DNA of 64,000 bases. Origin: Setophaga petechia. Its lineage: Eukaryota > Chordata > Aves > Passeriformes > Parulidae. Of the stretch, positions 46,339 through 59,288 are shown in pieces. A program made the translations under genes and the position numbers. The first letter of the stretch is position 1. Every line of letters starts with the position of its first letter. Under the pieces are notes generated by a model, which was not told where the DNA came from, made no database searches, and worked only from the letters and a program-made list of their open reading frames with translations. Where the stretch lies: assembly GCA_024362935.1 (NCBI GenBank), contig JANCRA010000115.1, positions 1,385,656-1,449,655 on the forward strand. Reading direction: 5' to 3'.

Positions 46339-47719
46339 AATCTGAGCTCCTGGGGACTCCACTCAGGCCAGGAAGGGCTTTCACCACGCCCTACATGGAG
46401 CTGTGTGCACGTGTAACAGGTGAAAATCAACAGTCTAATCCCAATCCAGTTAAATTCCTGAAGCCTGGAGGATCAGCAAGGCTGGGCAGGGACTAGGAGA
46501 GCACACTAAAAAAACAAACAAACTGCAGAGATGTCAAATCAAGCCTCTGCTGTAACACCACGGACATTCCCAGCTGAACAACTCATTGGAGGCACTGAAT
46601 TTCCTGGTGCCAGCCCAGAGCCATTCCAGGGCTGCTGGACAGCCTGACAAACACATTCCACTGGGAATTCCACCGGGTTTGGGGGCTCTGCCAGCCCAGC
46701 TCTGTCTGCTTTGATTACAGATCACAAGAGCTGCACCTCTCCTCCAGCATCAGCCCTGAGCACCCACGTAAGGACACAGTGAGAAGGGAAATCAGAGCAA
46801 ACACCCCCTCAAGTAAATATTTCATCTCTGCCCATGACTAATTAACAGCAATGACTTTTGTTAACAGGAAAGCAGAAGTTACTTAAACCTGGAATTATTC
46901 TCAAATCAAAAATACATATTTGCTCTGAGATAGAGAGCAAACAACACTCCAGCAAGCTGTTTGCCATGTAGAAATGTGATTAACAGATCAGAATATTGCA
47001 TCAGGCCAGGTTTTTCAGTGATTGCAAGATTTAATGTGTAACAAATTGTTCCACTTGCCTCCCTTATCCAGGAGCACTCACTGTACACATTCCACAGGTA
47101 CCTCTCCCTCCAGTTGTGATAATTGAAATTTCCCTGGGGCATAGATGTGTAAAAAGGAAAAAAAGAAAACAGCACAAATAGGAGCTCTCATTGAAAAGTC
47201 AAATAAGAGAGGCTACAACAGTGTCAGCTCACTCCTTTCACTCCTCACAGCTGCACACAGCATTATTGGCTGACAGGTAATGGACACAATTTAAATCACT
47301 CTTCCCTCGCCTCTTCAGATACAATCAGTTATCATTTCTGGAAGTAATGAATCTGCCAGGATGGAAAATCCCAGATGATCTTGATAGAATCAACTTCTTG
47401 ACTTTCATTTAACCTGCTCTCATCTTTCAGGAGGCAGAACTTTTGCAAACTTCCATCAGAATGAACTCAGGCCAGTATAGAGACAGGGAGCCTTGGCACA
47501 CCAGAGCAGTGACAATTTCTACCCTGGGCATCCTCCCATGTCCCCAGGGGAGGCACTTCAGTGTCTCAGGGAACCTTCTGCCCTTTGGCATTCACTCAAA
47601 TCACAAGGAAATTTCCACAAGAAGGTTTTATAGAGGTATTTTCCCTCCTTGGGAGGAAGTTTTGTTTTCCTGGCCTCCTTTAGGAATTTTCGGCAGCATT
47701 TTTATATCCAAACCTTCCA
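46339..47719. other. Non-repetitive stretch, no gene seen
   Basis: No credible exon or tandem repeat. Confidence 0.5.
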
Positions 47720-48055
47720 AGCATTCCTTTCACTGAGCAGTGTCTTAGAGCAACAGTCTCTGGACAGGCATTAAATGTTGAAAAGCTACAGAAATGGTTC
47801 ATTTTTAAACAGAAAAATGGATAGTGTGCAGAGACCAGAACAGGCACCTTAATCAGTGAATCAGTTTTTGATCCAGTCCTTAAATATTCCATCTTATGGA
47901 CCCATGTTACAGTGTAAGATTTCTTAGCCAATCATGTTATGACACACAAACTACAGCACTGCATCCTAAACTCCTTCTTTACCTTTACAGCTACTTTTAT
48001 TTTTCTATATCCCAAACTCCAAAGCTCTAAACTTTCTTAACTTAACGTGGCTCTG
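47720..48055 (-). mobile_element. Unclassified interspersed repeat, probably retroviral LTR
   Basis: Bases 47,833-47,978 recur in inverted orientation at 54,809-54,954 with about 8 differences in 146 bp. The surrounding sequence (poly-C/T-rich CTACTTTTATTTTTCTATATCC) resembles LTR texture, but no terminal repeats were identified. Confidence 0.55.
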
Positions 48056-48067
48056 CTTTAAACTATA

Positions 48068-48545
48068 AACCTTAGATGCAGATCAGCAAGCCACGAAAAA
48101 TTAAGTAGAATAATAGTGAATTTATCATGGGGTGAAAAATTAGATTTTGGGGTTTCTAGAATGGGGATTCAGGGGGGCAAGATGGAGGGATCTGGGCATG
48201 TCCAGCCTTTCTCCTTCTTCTTCTTGGCCTCCATCTTCTGCAGTGGTGTTGGCACTTTGGGATTGGTTTAGAGTAGAAGCTCACTGTCTAACACAGGTGA
48301 TGGGCATTGGGAAGTTATTGTAAATATTGTACATGTAGTTTTTAGTATAAAGACATAACACCACCCCAGGGGCAGGCAGAGTGCCTGGGACTGTCCTGCT
48401 GGATGGACCTCAGCAGGGCAGGAGAAAGACTTTTATAGATAAGGAACAATAAACATCCTTCAGATTGAGAACTGAAGAGCTCTGACTCCTTCTTCAAGCA
48501 CCAGGCTGAGAAAAGGGACTTTTAACGTTTCTTGGGGTCACTCTG
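48068..48545 (+). mobile_element. LTR fragment (family K, copy 2)
   Basis: It aligns with 21,150-21,629 along its length, including CTTCTTCTTCTTGGCCTCCA, GTCTAACACAGGTGATGGGC, CAGGGGCAGGCAGAGTGCC, AACAATAAACATCC and CTCTGACTCCTTCTTCAAGC. Plus orientation. Confidence 0.72.
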
Positions 48546-48689
48546 AGCACTGAGAGGCCCCGAGACACCAGGACACCCCACAAAGATGTCCCGAGACACA
48601 GGACATCCCCCAGCCAGCACAGCCCGTGGCATTTATGCCCAGCTCTGCTCCTGGAAGGGCCCAGCAGCTCCTCAGCTATAGGAGTGTTG

Positions 48690-49130
48690 GGGGTAGGATG
48701 GTTGGGATGGATGGAGATGAGAGATCTCTGCAGCCAGGGCTGGAACTTGGGGTTTATTGCAAAGGGCCTGGGGGCAGGGCCCTGCTGGGAGCTGCCAGCC
48801 ACAGCTCAGAGCAGGCCCCAAAGAGGGAGAGGTAAAGAGAAAGAAGGCAAGAGCACAGTAAAGAGAGAATTAGAGAGTAAAAGAGAGGATCAGAGGGCCA
48901 GGTTCCCGTTACAATACAATAAATCTTCCTCTGGTCTTGGAACTTGTGGGTTATTGCAAAGGGCCTGGGGCAGGGCCCTGCTGGGAGCTGCCAGCCACAG
49001 CTCAGAGCAGGATGAGAGAAGAGAGGGGGAGAGAGGATGAGAGGGTGAGAGAGTAAAAGCATAAGAGAGTAAAAGTATAAGAGAGCGAGGTTCCCATTAC
49101 AATACCATAAATCTTCTGTGTTGAATATTC
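48690..49130 (-). repeat. LTR-tail-like sequence, two tandem partial copies
   Basis: AAAGGGCCTGGGG...CAGGGCCCTGCTGGGAGCTG with CCAGCCACAGCTCAGAGCAG occurs near 48,760 and 48,957, about 196 bp apart. Each copy is followed by purine-rich GAGAGTAAAAG sequence and GTTACAATAC-ATAAATCTTC. The GTTTATTGC motif reads as AATAAAC on minus, suggesting an LTR end. Confidence 0.6.
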
Positions 49131-51715
49131 TATTTCTCACTAACCAATTTAGTACAAGATACAAATCTACAGCATTTCCATACAGCCTGTAAGAATCATT
49201 CCATTACCATCCTGTGTTACATTTTAAACCCTAAAAACTCCTCTTTGGGTCCCTTCTGCCAAGCTGTAGGGTCTGCTCTGACCCTTGGGCCTGTCTGCAG
49301 GCAGAGGGTGTTGTTCCATCAAAAGGGGATCACCTTCAGCAGCCACACCATTGTTTTCCAGTTGTTCAGTAACTGAGGTATCTCAAAGCTTGCTTTCATT
49401 TCAATCTCCCTTACAGTTTCCATATTCTCCAAATCTTTTGCCAGACAATCACATTGATAAGGCTTTTCTGTTCCATCTTCCCCAGCAGCCAGCAGTGAGA
49501 TCATTATCTGCAGAGGTGCTGAGCAGTCCCAATGAATCAATGGCCATTGTGACAGAGCCCTGCATGCTGAATTAAGCAGAGCTGACAAGTGGGTTGTAAG
49601 CACACCGTGTTTAACGATCAGATGAGATTTGGCTCCTAACAAGATTACTCCCTCTTTAGCAGGTGTCTGTGTGCTGCCAGAAGATAATCCTGCATAATCA
49701 ACCATCACACACACATGTAAAGTCAAGAAGCAATGGCTCATTAATGAAAATTCTATAGACACAGCCAAGCAGCTGCAGCAAATGTGTTTGACCTCCCAGA
49801 TTTAATCTGAACCTTCAGCAGTGCCAGGCCTCCAGTGCCTCCTGCATCATAGGACCCCTCTGTCTGTGTGATCCAGAGCCTGGAGGCAAAAAACAGCAGA
49901 TCATCCAGAAATCCAAATTTGTGGTTTGCAACTCCCCTGTACAAACAATGGCAGAAAACTCATTTTTTCAAATGGACCAAAATTCAGTGTTTTCCTGAGC
50001 TTCTGTGCCTCGCACAACAAACAAAACAAACCAAACCAAACAAAAAACCCCAAAATGGACAAAAAACCCACAAAAAAAAAAAATCAACAAAAAAAACCCA
50101 GAAAACAAACCAACAACAAAACAAAAAACCAAAACCAAACCAAAAACAACCCTGGCAGCCATCCCAAACCTTGCAGGAGAAACACACCCTTGCTAATGCA
50201 CCTTAAATCCATCACACAGTGCTGGCAGATCTCTCACTGATCCCCTGGAACATGGCTCAAACACTCCCAGGCTATTTGACAGGACAGAGAAGAAGAACAA
50301 ACTCACTAAAACACTCTTTGTGCAGAACCATGTCCTCTGACCCTATTCCAGGTAATGCCCACCTCACTTCCAGTATTTCCCACTAATTCCCACAATTCAG
50401 GGAGCTCCAAATCTTCCCAACTCAACAAAATAGGTGAGCACAGAATGGAGTTGGCCTGGGGGGAGGAAAAAAATGCAGCAGGACATTGGAACATTTTCTC
50501 ATTTTCTCCTCTGTTCTCCCACTGGTGCTGACTCAAGTCTAATTTAGTGTCAGCATTGCCTTCTCACTCATCTTTCCCCTTTTTCTAAGTGTGTTTAATC
50601 TGCTGTAAAATTGTTTTCATGGCTGTGGTGAATGTTATTGTAACTGTTTTACAATGTGCATTATCTGCACTGTGTAAAGGATTTGCCTTCTGTATGCAAA
50701 TCAATTCCTCGCTGCTGCCATTCCAGGCCTGTGCCCTCACAGGCAACATCTCCCATCCCCAAAGGGCACAAATGCTTCATTTCTTACAGATTTGTTTAAA
50801 AAACCACTTGGAATTGAGTTATACAGAACCAGACCTTGTTTTTAGGACTGAGACATAGCTTGGCCACTTTAATCAGCAATTACTTAGGCCAGGTTGGATT
50901 AATCTGACCCACAACTGCAGCTCTAAGAGCTGAGCTCCAGGAAAGCCAGGTTGGAGCAGGGGTGGGCAGCAATCACTGCTCTGACAGGGCTAAAAAAGAA
51001 TAAAACTGCACAAAATGCACCCATTCTGTGCAGAGAAATTCATCTGGGTTTGGGACAATCTCATTATCTGCAACATCAGGACAGGGAATTGTTAATCCTC
51101 CCCAAGTTGAGGAACATTAACCAGACTTAAATGACTCAAGGTCAGTCAGTACTTTTAATATTGACTAAGAAAACCAAGGCAAGAAGGTCAGACACAATTT
51201 TCCTAAGATCCCTAAACAATAATATCAATAAATCAGGCTGACTGCCAGTCCTGGACCTCCTGCATCAAAGCTGGTTCCACTCATCTCAAATTTTGCTGGA
51301 TTGTTCAAAGATGCAAGACAACCTGTCAGAAGATAAGTTCAGACTTCTCATAATTCTGTGTAGACAGCCAGGCTGTAAAAACAAGGGGAAAACTTTCAGA
51401 GTTGCCCTTTTTGATCAAAATTTTTCAAAAGCCAAAAAATATCTCCCAGATATCAAAAGCCGAAGCCTGGCTCAGAACTTGAAACTGGAAACAGGAAAAT
51501 TCTCCAAAAAATAAAGCATGAATGTACATATTCCAGAGGGATTCTCCTGGGTGGAGAGACAAGCAGCTCATCCTCAAGATCAATTCTGAGGTGCCAGCTG
51601 AGCCTCCTGCCCCAGCCCCTCATTGGGACATCAATGGCCTGGTCCCATCAGCTGCCCCTCCTGGGAAGGGTCTCAGCTTTGAAATCCTCATTTCAAACAC
51701 CTACAATCCATGGTG
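49131..51715. other. Mostly non-repetitive stretch
   Basis: No credible exon. It contains an A/C-rich AAAACC/AAACAAACC low-complexity run at 50,013-50,152. Confidence 0.5.
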
Positions 51716-52090
51716 TCAGGAAAATCCATCCACAAACACCAGAGGTTGATGTCCAAAAAGGAGACAGAGCAGTCCTGGAACTTTATTCCAATCAAGGCAG
51801 AGGCCATGGGGCATCCCCTGGGATCTCTCAATTTTTGGAGGTTGCAGCCTCCTTTTTATCCCAATTTCCAGCCACATTTCCCTTCTCTCTTCCCCATTTC
51901 TGAGGTACTTGAGAGGTTCAGATTTCCCAGAACACCTGATACCAGAGATTCCCCTCTAATGTATAACCCTCCCTTTTAATTTTTAATTCTTATGCAATTT
52001 AGGGTTTTCCCCCATTTCATCTTTCAATGTCCAATTTCATTGATCAGCAAACCTAAAGTTTATTTGTAAAAGCAAATCTCTTTTTCCATT
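51716..52090 (-). mobile_element. LTR-like fragment (family L)
   Basis: On minus, GATTGGAATAAAGTTCCAGG then CTGTCTCCTTTTTGGACATC and CTCTGGTGTTTGTGG look like an LTR polyadenylation region and U5. The other end contains TTTGCTGATCAATGAAATTG. There is only one copy here, so the call rests on texture. Confidence 0.4.
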
Positions 52091-53977
52091 CATCCATCAG
52101 TGAAATCCTTCCCATTGTTTCTTTTATCTCTCAGTTCTAGTTTTACCTACCAGCTTGTTTGGAAGGACAAATCCCTCATTCCTCTCAGTGGCCAGCAGGA
52201 ATTCCTCAAGGAGCAGCTGAGTGTGCAGAGACAGGAATTCTCACCCTGGCACACACAACAAGTGTCAGCTACACAAGGCATGACAGCTTAAAAAGTGATT
52301 TTTGGGAAAGCCTGGGATGTGGTTTCCCTGCACAAAGGGTCCTTTTCCCGTGGATATTCATGGTCAGCTCCCTCATGCAGCACAGAAACTCAATCACCAG
52401 CCTGGCCTCAGCACCCAGCACATTTCCAACTTGCCAGTTCACCACAGCAAGTGGCCACAGCTGCTCTGAGCAGCCCATTCCTCACCCTGCCAGATTACCA
52501 CTGACAAATTTTATAGAAAAACAATTACTAAAATTATTTGATAATGTCTCTAAATTCACGTTTTTAAGCTTTCTTCATATCATTTTAAAACAGTAGCCAC
52601 ATTAAATTTGTCAAAACAGATAAAATAAATTAGTCATCAGAAATTAGAAAAAACAACCTGCTGGAATTGGTGTTTCCATGTCAATTCCTAAACTACGTAG
52701 TTCAGTTTTAAGAACATGGAGCCCTTTTGAGGATTTATCTAGTTACTGCTCTGTAAACCTACAGGGAAAATGACAAACTTACATTGGAAATTATTCCTCT
52801 GAGGACCAACTCTAGCTAGTGCTTGTTCACTTACAGACCAGGTAATTTTTCTGGTGATGTTTGCTTCTCTTGGTGGGGGTGTGTGAATGCACAAGCGTTT
52901 TCCAAAACATGAATAACGAGGAAAATCCATCCAGAAAAGCAGGAGGAAAGCCTCCATCCCTTATTCTGGTTCCTTTATCTGTTCCCAGGATCTCAAGCAA
53001 TGCTGCCATGGCAACCAGAATGCCTCCAGCTCCGGGGACGGGGTGGCACAAGGAGTCGCTTGTCTCCACTTTGTTAGCTGGGTAATTGGTCCTGCTGAGC
53101 AGGGTCAGCTTTAAGAAAGATGACAGCAGGTAGAGTCTGTCTGCTCAGATAGCAGGGCCACCTTATCCTTGGAGCAGATCTCTGGGATTTATTAAACACT
53201 TAAGGGGTTAGTGAGCTGTGAAAATCCGATTCCCCACCGCTGCAGTGTGCTGACGAGGAACTTCCTCCTGCGCTTCATCAAGTTTTCATTATCTTCCTGT
53301 GTTTTTGCAGGGAGGGAGGCTTCAGGGATTTGAGATGCTGCAATTTTCAGGCTGCATGAGCCTCTCAAATCAGTCACCCTCTCTGGCAGCAACCTTTTCA
53401 AGAAGAAGAGCAATCAGCTGCTCCTGAAGCTCTTCAGGCAATGCACAGCACAGAGCAAGCCTTTCCTCAAGCCTTGGCTCTTGATCGTGCCCACAAGCAA
53501 ACAAGCCAGGTCTGGAGTGTTTCTGGTGTTCCTGAAGTGTTTCTGGTGTTCCTGAAGTGTTTCTGGTGTTCCTGATTCGAGTATTTTCTCAGGCTGAGGT
53601 GGAGAAAACAGCCCCAGCCTTGTCCTCACTCTGATCCAAACTGAGGATCTCCAGACGAGGTCACAATCCAGCAGGAGCTGTTCCTCGCCTTGCACGCTCT
53701 GCACAGGAGGCTGGAAAAGCCCCTGGCTCCAAAGCTGGGAGACTTTCACCTTGGCAGCTTCCAGGCACACAGGGCACAGATATTTTGAAAACACTCATCC
53801 ATTCACTCTCCTCTTGAGCAGATCAAAGCTGAATCATTCCCTGATTATTCAAAGATCAATGCAGTCTCTATTTCCATGCAATCAGCTGAGGCACAGCTCT
53901 GGTGGAGCAGCCAGGGCAGAGCAGCTGAGGGATCCATTGCAGGGCAATGCCAGAATTTGAGCTTTTAGGAAATTATC
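52091..53977. other. Mostly non-repetitive stretch
   Basis: No credible exon. A 20-bp unit (GTGTTTCTGGTGTTCCTGAA) is repeated three times at 53,517-53,577. Confidence 0.5.
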
Positions 53978-55051
53978 TGTCACTGACATATTTTATGGAA
54001 AATATCTTTGCTAGGATTTTTCTCCTGAGAAGCTGAGAGGCCTCAGAAATTAGATGTAAACAATAATTATCTTAATTATCTGATGGTTGTGGAATGTGGT
54101 TTGGAGATGGTTCACCAACAGCTGCATCTTTGATTGGTTCCATGTGGATTGTTTCTACTTGATGACCAATCATGGTCCAGCTGGGTTGGACTCTCTGGTC
54201 TGTCAGAAGATTTTATTATGCATTCTTTTTTATATTATTCTTTTCTAGCCTTCTGATGAAATCCTTTCTTCTATTCTTTAGTATAGTTTTAGTATAGCAA
54301 TTTTAATATAATATATAGTATAGCAATAGTAATATAATATAATATATATAATATTAATTAAGCAATAATAATAGAATATTATATATAATAATATATATAC
54401 TATAATATATAGTATAGCAATTTTAATATAATATATAGTATAACAATAATAATATAATATTATATATAATATTAATTAAGCAATAATAATAGAATATTAT
54501 ATATATAATAATATATATACTATTATATATAGTATAGCAATTTTAATATAATATATAGTATAGCAATAATAATATAATATTATTATATAATATTAATTAA
54601 GCAATAATAATAGAATATTATATATATAATAATATATATAATATATATAGTATAGCAATTTTAATATAATATATAGTATAACAATAATAATATAATATTA
54701 TATATAATATTAATTAAGCAATAATAATAGAATATTATATATATAATAATATATATACTATAATATATAGTATAACAATTTTAATATTATATATATTACA
54801 AAGATAAACAAGGAGTTTAGGATGCAGTGCTGTAGTTTGTGTGTCATAACATGATTGGCCAAGAAAGCTTACACTGTAACATGGGCCCATAAGATGAAAG
54901 ATTTAAGGATTGGATCAAAAACTGATTCACTGATTAAGGCACCTGTTCTGGTCTTTTCAAATTATCATAAAATAATAAATCAACTTTCTGAAATGTGGAG
55001 TGAAGATTCTCATCTCTTCCCTCATCCTGGTGACCCTCAAACACCACCGCA
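53978..55051 (+). mobile_element. Expanded chimeric solo LTR (copy F) with perfect 6-bp TSD
   Basis: It is bounded by ATTATC at 53972-53977 and 55052-55057. The 5' part matches family A/D/H (CCTGAGAAGCTGAGAGGCCT, CAATCATGGTCCAGCTGGG, CTTCTATTCTTTAGTATAGT), and so does the 3' part (ATCATAAAATAATAAATCAAC, ATTCTCATCTCTTCCCTCAT). In between are an AT-rich array (54,291-54,797) and a 146-bp foreign segment (54,809-54,954). Total length is 1,074 bp against about 380 bp for relatives. Confidence 0.85.
54291..54797. repeat. ~119-bp AT-rich tandem array inside LTR F
   Basis: TAGCAATTTTAATATAATAT starts units near 54,295, 54,415, 54,536, 54,654 and 54,774. Each contains ATTAATTAAGCAATAATAAT and AGAATATTATATATA. 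Confidence 0.93.
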
Positions 55052-56884
55052 ATTATCAGCTCAGGAGGGGATTTTAGGGGAAGCAATTTCTCCCTCTCAA
55101 ACATAACAGACACTTTCAAAAGCCCCCATCCCACACCCTGCAGGGATGAAGGTACAAAACAGCTCCTCCAAACACTGCAGGGCTTCCCCCTGATCCTCCC
55201 AAAGCTTCACACCATCACAGCCAGAGTTTTGCTCTCAGCTTCCCCTCTCAGGAGTTTTTCTCATGAAGCAGGGGGAATAAACATCCCTTGGAGGAATTTG
55301 TGGAAGTTTGGAGGCAACGGGAAGATTTTCATGCTGCCAATAACCTTGACAAAGCACCAGCGACAGAGAGATGTGGGTAGCAGTTAAAAACAGCAATTTG
55401 CCATTCAAAAAGTGTTATTTTGCTGTAGTTCTTTATTTTAGGCAGAGCTGGACTCCCTTTCATAAAGCACATGGGCTTCCCCTGTAATGGGACTGAATTA
55501 TATCCCTCCTACCAATAATGTATCACACTGGAGATATGGCTTTATACAGGAAAACATTTTAAACAAAACCAGCAGCACAAATTAACCACTTTTCAACATT
55601 TCATATTAATATAATTTAATGCCTGGAGATTTCTGGCTTCCACAGCAACTTAGTCTTCAGTTGACCTGCAGGGCTGACATCACAATAAAAATAATTAATA
55701 TTAGCTGTGCTATAAATACCCACTCATTTCTACTACAGCGTGCATATTATGTATGACAACCATGGCTTTTCCAAACTTTAAAATCCTGTTTTACAGGCCT
55801 CTGTTCCAGCATAATATCCTCATAAACCACAATAGCAGTGCAGCAGAGAGAGGACTAAATTAAAAATTAATGGGCCCTGCCAGAGCTGAGCTTTCTCAGA
55901 GCCAGGAAAAGGCAGAAGGAGAAAGTCCTCCCTCCGTGTGAGAGTCCTGTACAAAACCAACAAACCTGCCCTTCCGGGGCCTGGATTTTACACCTCCTCC
56001 CATGGTTATTTACCCATGAAAAGGAGGAATATCTACTGCACAAGGAATTCAAGGGCTGCATTGACACAGGCCTTGTTGGGAGCAGCCACAGGAGCTCTGT
56101 CACCTGGGGATGCCTACAAATAAAACAGCCCAAAAAGCTCTGAAGACACCTGGGGTTTAGGATTTTGCAGCCTCTCTCTCTCCCACAGAAAACTCAGCAT
56201 GAAACGAGAGGATGTTCCAGTGAGGAGGTGGAATCACCCTCAAACACGCTGAAAAAAATGGAATAAGAAACACCAGGCTGCCCTTAGCCATTAAAATGAA
56301 GATGCCAGCTCAAAAAACCTTGAGCAATGCTCTGTGCCTCCCTAAATTATTGCTGCAGTTTCCTTGGAAAGAAATGTCCTTTTCCCTTCTCCCCCTCCAC
56401 TTCAGTGCACTCATAGCAAGCATCCATTTATTTTTATTTTACTGGATGCTGCACTTTATATAGAAAGGCTACAAATACAGCAGAGTTTATATCAGATTTC
56501 CTGTGAACTGCAGAAGTCTTTGCTGGTGCTTTTTTTGTTGTTATGGTGCCCCATAAAGCCACACAACTCCAAACAGAGGAAAACCAACAGATTAAAAGCA
56601 GTTTATTGAATCAAAAGAGAAGAGATTTGTTGAATATCAAGGGAAGTCAGCTCTCTGTCAATACTTTTGACATGGAATGACTAAATCAGGTTTCAGGTAC
56701 TCAAACAAGGGCTTAACCCTTTTAAGGCAGCAGAGAAACTGTTCAATCAACCCACACCAAATTTCCCATCGAGTGCCTCATTTTTCAGGACCCCTTAAAT
56801 GGAGTCATCATTCAGAAAGAGAATTTTTCAACACATCAGGAGTTCTGCAGGCACTGAGCACTTCCATTGGGAAGGAAATGCTCT
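55052..56884. other. Non-repetitive stretch, no gene seen
   Basis: No credible exon. The AT-leaning segment 55,380-55,830 is free of repeats. Confidence 0.45.
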
Positions 56885-57333
56885 TCCAAAGGAGAGCAAC
56901 GAGGCTGGTGAGGGGCTTGGAACACAAGCCATATGAAGAACGACTGAGGGAGCTGGGGTTGTTCAGCCTGGAGAAAAGGAGACTCAGGGGTGACCTTATC
57001 ACTCTCTTCAACCTCCTGAAGGGTGGCTGTGGTGAGCTGGGGGTCGGTCTCTTTCTCCAGGCAACAACCAACAGAACAAGAGGACACAGCCTCAAGCTGC
57101 GCCAAGGGAGATGCAAGCTAGAAATAAGGAGGAAGTATTTTACAGAAAGAGTGGTCAAATACTGGAATCATCTACCCAGGGAGGTCGTGGAGTCACCATC
57201 CCTCGTAGAGTTTAAAAAAAGACTGGATGTGGCACTGGGTGCCATGGTCTAGTTGGGGTGTTGGAACATGGGTTGGACTGGATGATCTTAAAGGTCTCTT
57301 CCAACCTAGAATTTCTGTGATTCTGTGATTCTG
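56885..57333 (+). mobile_element. CR1 LINE 3' end with reverse-transcriptase C-terminal coding remnant
   Basis: This 5'-truncated CR1 keeps an open frame (to 57,252) with the usual C-terminal CR1 pol features: [46 protein letters not shown] and [18 protein letters not shown]. It then has a short 3' UTR, GGACTGGATGATCTTAAAGG and a CTGTGATTCTGTGATTCTG tail. The frame has no stop or shift. It cannot be autonomous, since everything upstream is missing. Confidence 0.93.
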
Positions 57334-57760
57334 AAATATCTCAGATAGGAACCCGTGGCCCCAAGATCTCAGCTCCAAGAGGTGCAGAAACGTCTGCTTT
57401 GCATTGCAAACCTGCCCAAACGCCATCACCAAGGCAACCCCTGCCAGGAGGGATGTGCTGGTGCCCAAGGATGAGGCTCAGCAACACGGGAGCATCATTG
57501 CTCACAGGCACCCACAGCTTGTGCCCTTTGGAGGAGCTGCTGGAGCCGGGGGTTTCCATGGGAACATGTGGAACAGCTCAGGGGGAGCTCCATCCCAGCT
57601 GTTTCACTTGCCAGGGAGCACAAAAAGGAAACCAGCTGTGGTTCTTCTCCTTTCTCAAGTGCAGCAGCTGGACAGCGAGAAAAAAAAGCATTTTCACACT
57701 GCCAGGGGTTCATCCTGGGGGAAAGCAGCAGAGCTCTGCTCCTACAACAGCCTGGCTCTC

Positions 57761-58169
57761 TGTTGTATTTGCATTGACCCCAGAAAACGGGAGAAATGAT
57801 CAATCTGACTCCATCTTCTCAGAAGGTTAATTTATTATTTTATGATACTATATTATATTTAAGAATGCTATACTAAACTATACTAAAGAATACAGAAAGG
57901 ATGCAGACAGAAGGGTATAAAGATAATAATGAAAACTCGTGACTCTCTCCAAAGTCCTGACACAGCTTGCCCCGATTGTCCAGAGAGTGAAAAGAACTTA
58001 ATAAAACAATCACCTGTTGGTAAACAATGTACAAACACATTCCAAAGTAGCAAAACACAGGAGAAGCAAATCAGATAATTATTGTTTTTCTTTTTTCCCT
58101 GAGGCTTCTCAGCTTCCCAGGAGAAAAATCCTGGGTGAAGGGATTTTTGCAGAGAATGTGAATGCCACA
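57761..58169 (-). mobile_element. Solo LTR (copy G) with perfect 6-bp TSD
   Basis: A 409-bp LTR in minus orientation (TGTGGCATTCACATTCTC start) is bounded by GCTCTC at 57755-57760 and 58170-58175. It contains AATAAATTAACCTTCTGAG (minus) and belongs to the subfamily of LTR B. Confidence 0.87.
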
Positions 58170-58242
58170 GCTCTCTGCTTGTTTGTGGGCAGCTATTCCC
58201 TCTAAAGATGTTATTGCTATATCAGCTCAGGAAAAAAATGCA

Positions 58243-58435
58243 GCATTTTCTGCTGTATTTTGTGTCAAACACTGAATTTCTGTGAGTTATATTCCTCCCA
58301 TCTGCCACAGCCCACCTGACACACTCGAGACACTTTGATCAAAAGCCCTGGAAATTATCAGAGCCTGTGGAGACACCAAATTCTGTATCACCAAACTAAG
58401 GCAGAGCTCAAACCCTTCAATATTATCAAAGCAGT
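58243..58435. repeat. 193-bp dispersed duplication, copy 1
   Basis: It aligns without gaps to 63,355-63,547, with about 25 mismatches in 193 bp by hand count (~87% identity), in the same orientation. No LTR or LINE signature is visible. Confidence 0.9.
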
Positions 58436-58904
58436 TCTAGAGAGCTCTGAGCCCTTCCAGCAGCTGAGTTGCACAGAATGTTGTCCATAAGCTGATATAA
58501 AAGCACTGAGCACTTGTCAGCCTGTCAGAGGCACTTGAGACTGAGAATGGATCCTTCCCTGGCTAAAAGCTGGGAGGTTTGAGTGTTTCCCAATCCTGGG
58601 AGGAAGTTTGGAGCACACAGCTCACATCATCTCCAGTAAATAGCTTTAAACCACAGTGATTTACAGCAGGGATTGGCACAGAGATCACTGTGGCAGGAGT
58701 TTGTGCATCATTTGAGAAGGGGAAAGCAGGGATTGGCCTTTCCACCTGGCCCTCAGCTCCCAAACCAAACCTTACAACTGGACACCCCCAGCCAGGACTC
58801 ACCTAAGGCATTATTTGATTTATTTTCTCCCAGGATTTTCCTTCTCCATGTTTCTCCAAGAGAAACCATGTTTCTGTTCAGAGGAGATGTAATTACCACC
58901 AGGC

Positions 58905-59288
58905 TGTGACCGTGTTCACAGGAGTCCCAGGATGAGGGAAGAGATGAGGATCTGACTCCATGGTTCAGAAGGCTGATTTATTATTTTATGATCTATATTA
59001 CATTAAAACTATACTAAAAGAATAGAAGAAAAGGTTTCTTCAGAAGGCTGGCTAAGAATAGAATAGAAAGGAATGATAACAAAGGTTTGTGGCTCCAGCT
59101 CTCTGTCCCAGCCAGCTGACTGTGATTGGCCATTAATTAGCAACAACCACACGAGACCAATCCCAGATGCACCTGTTGCATTCCACAGCAGCAGATAACC
59201 ATTGTTCACATTTTGTTCCTGAGGCCTCTCAGCTTCTCAGGAGGAAAAATCCTAAGGAAAGGATTTTCCATAAAAGATGTCTGCGACA
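58905..59288 (-). mobile_element. Solo LTR (copy H) with perfect 6-bp TSD
   Basis: A 384-bp LTR is bounded by CCAGGC at 58899-58904 and 59289-59294. It is close to copy A throughout (GACTCCATGGTTCAGAAGGC, ATTGGCCATTAATTAGCAAC, GATGTCTGCGACA). Confidence 0.9.

Noticed and set aside
49868..50206. Lysine/asparagine-rich plus-strand frame
   Set aside because: Comes from an A/C-rich low-complexity run.
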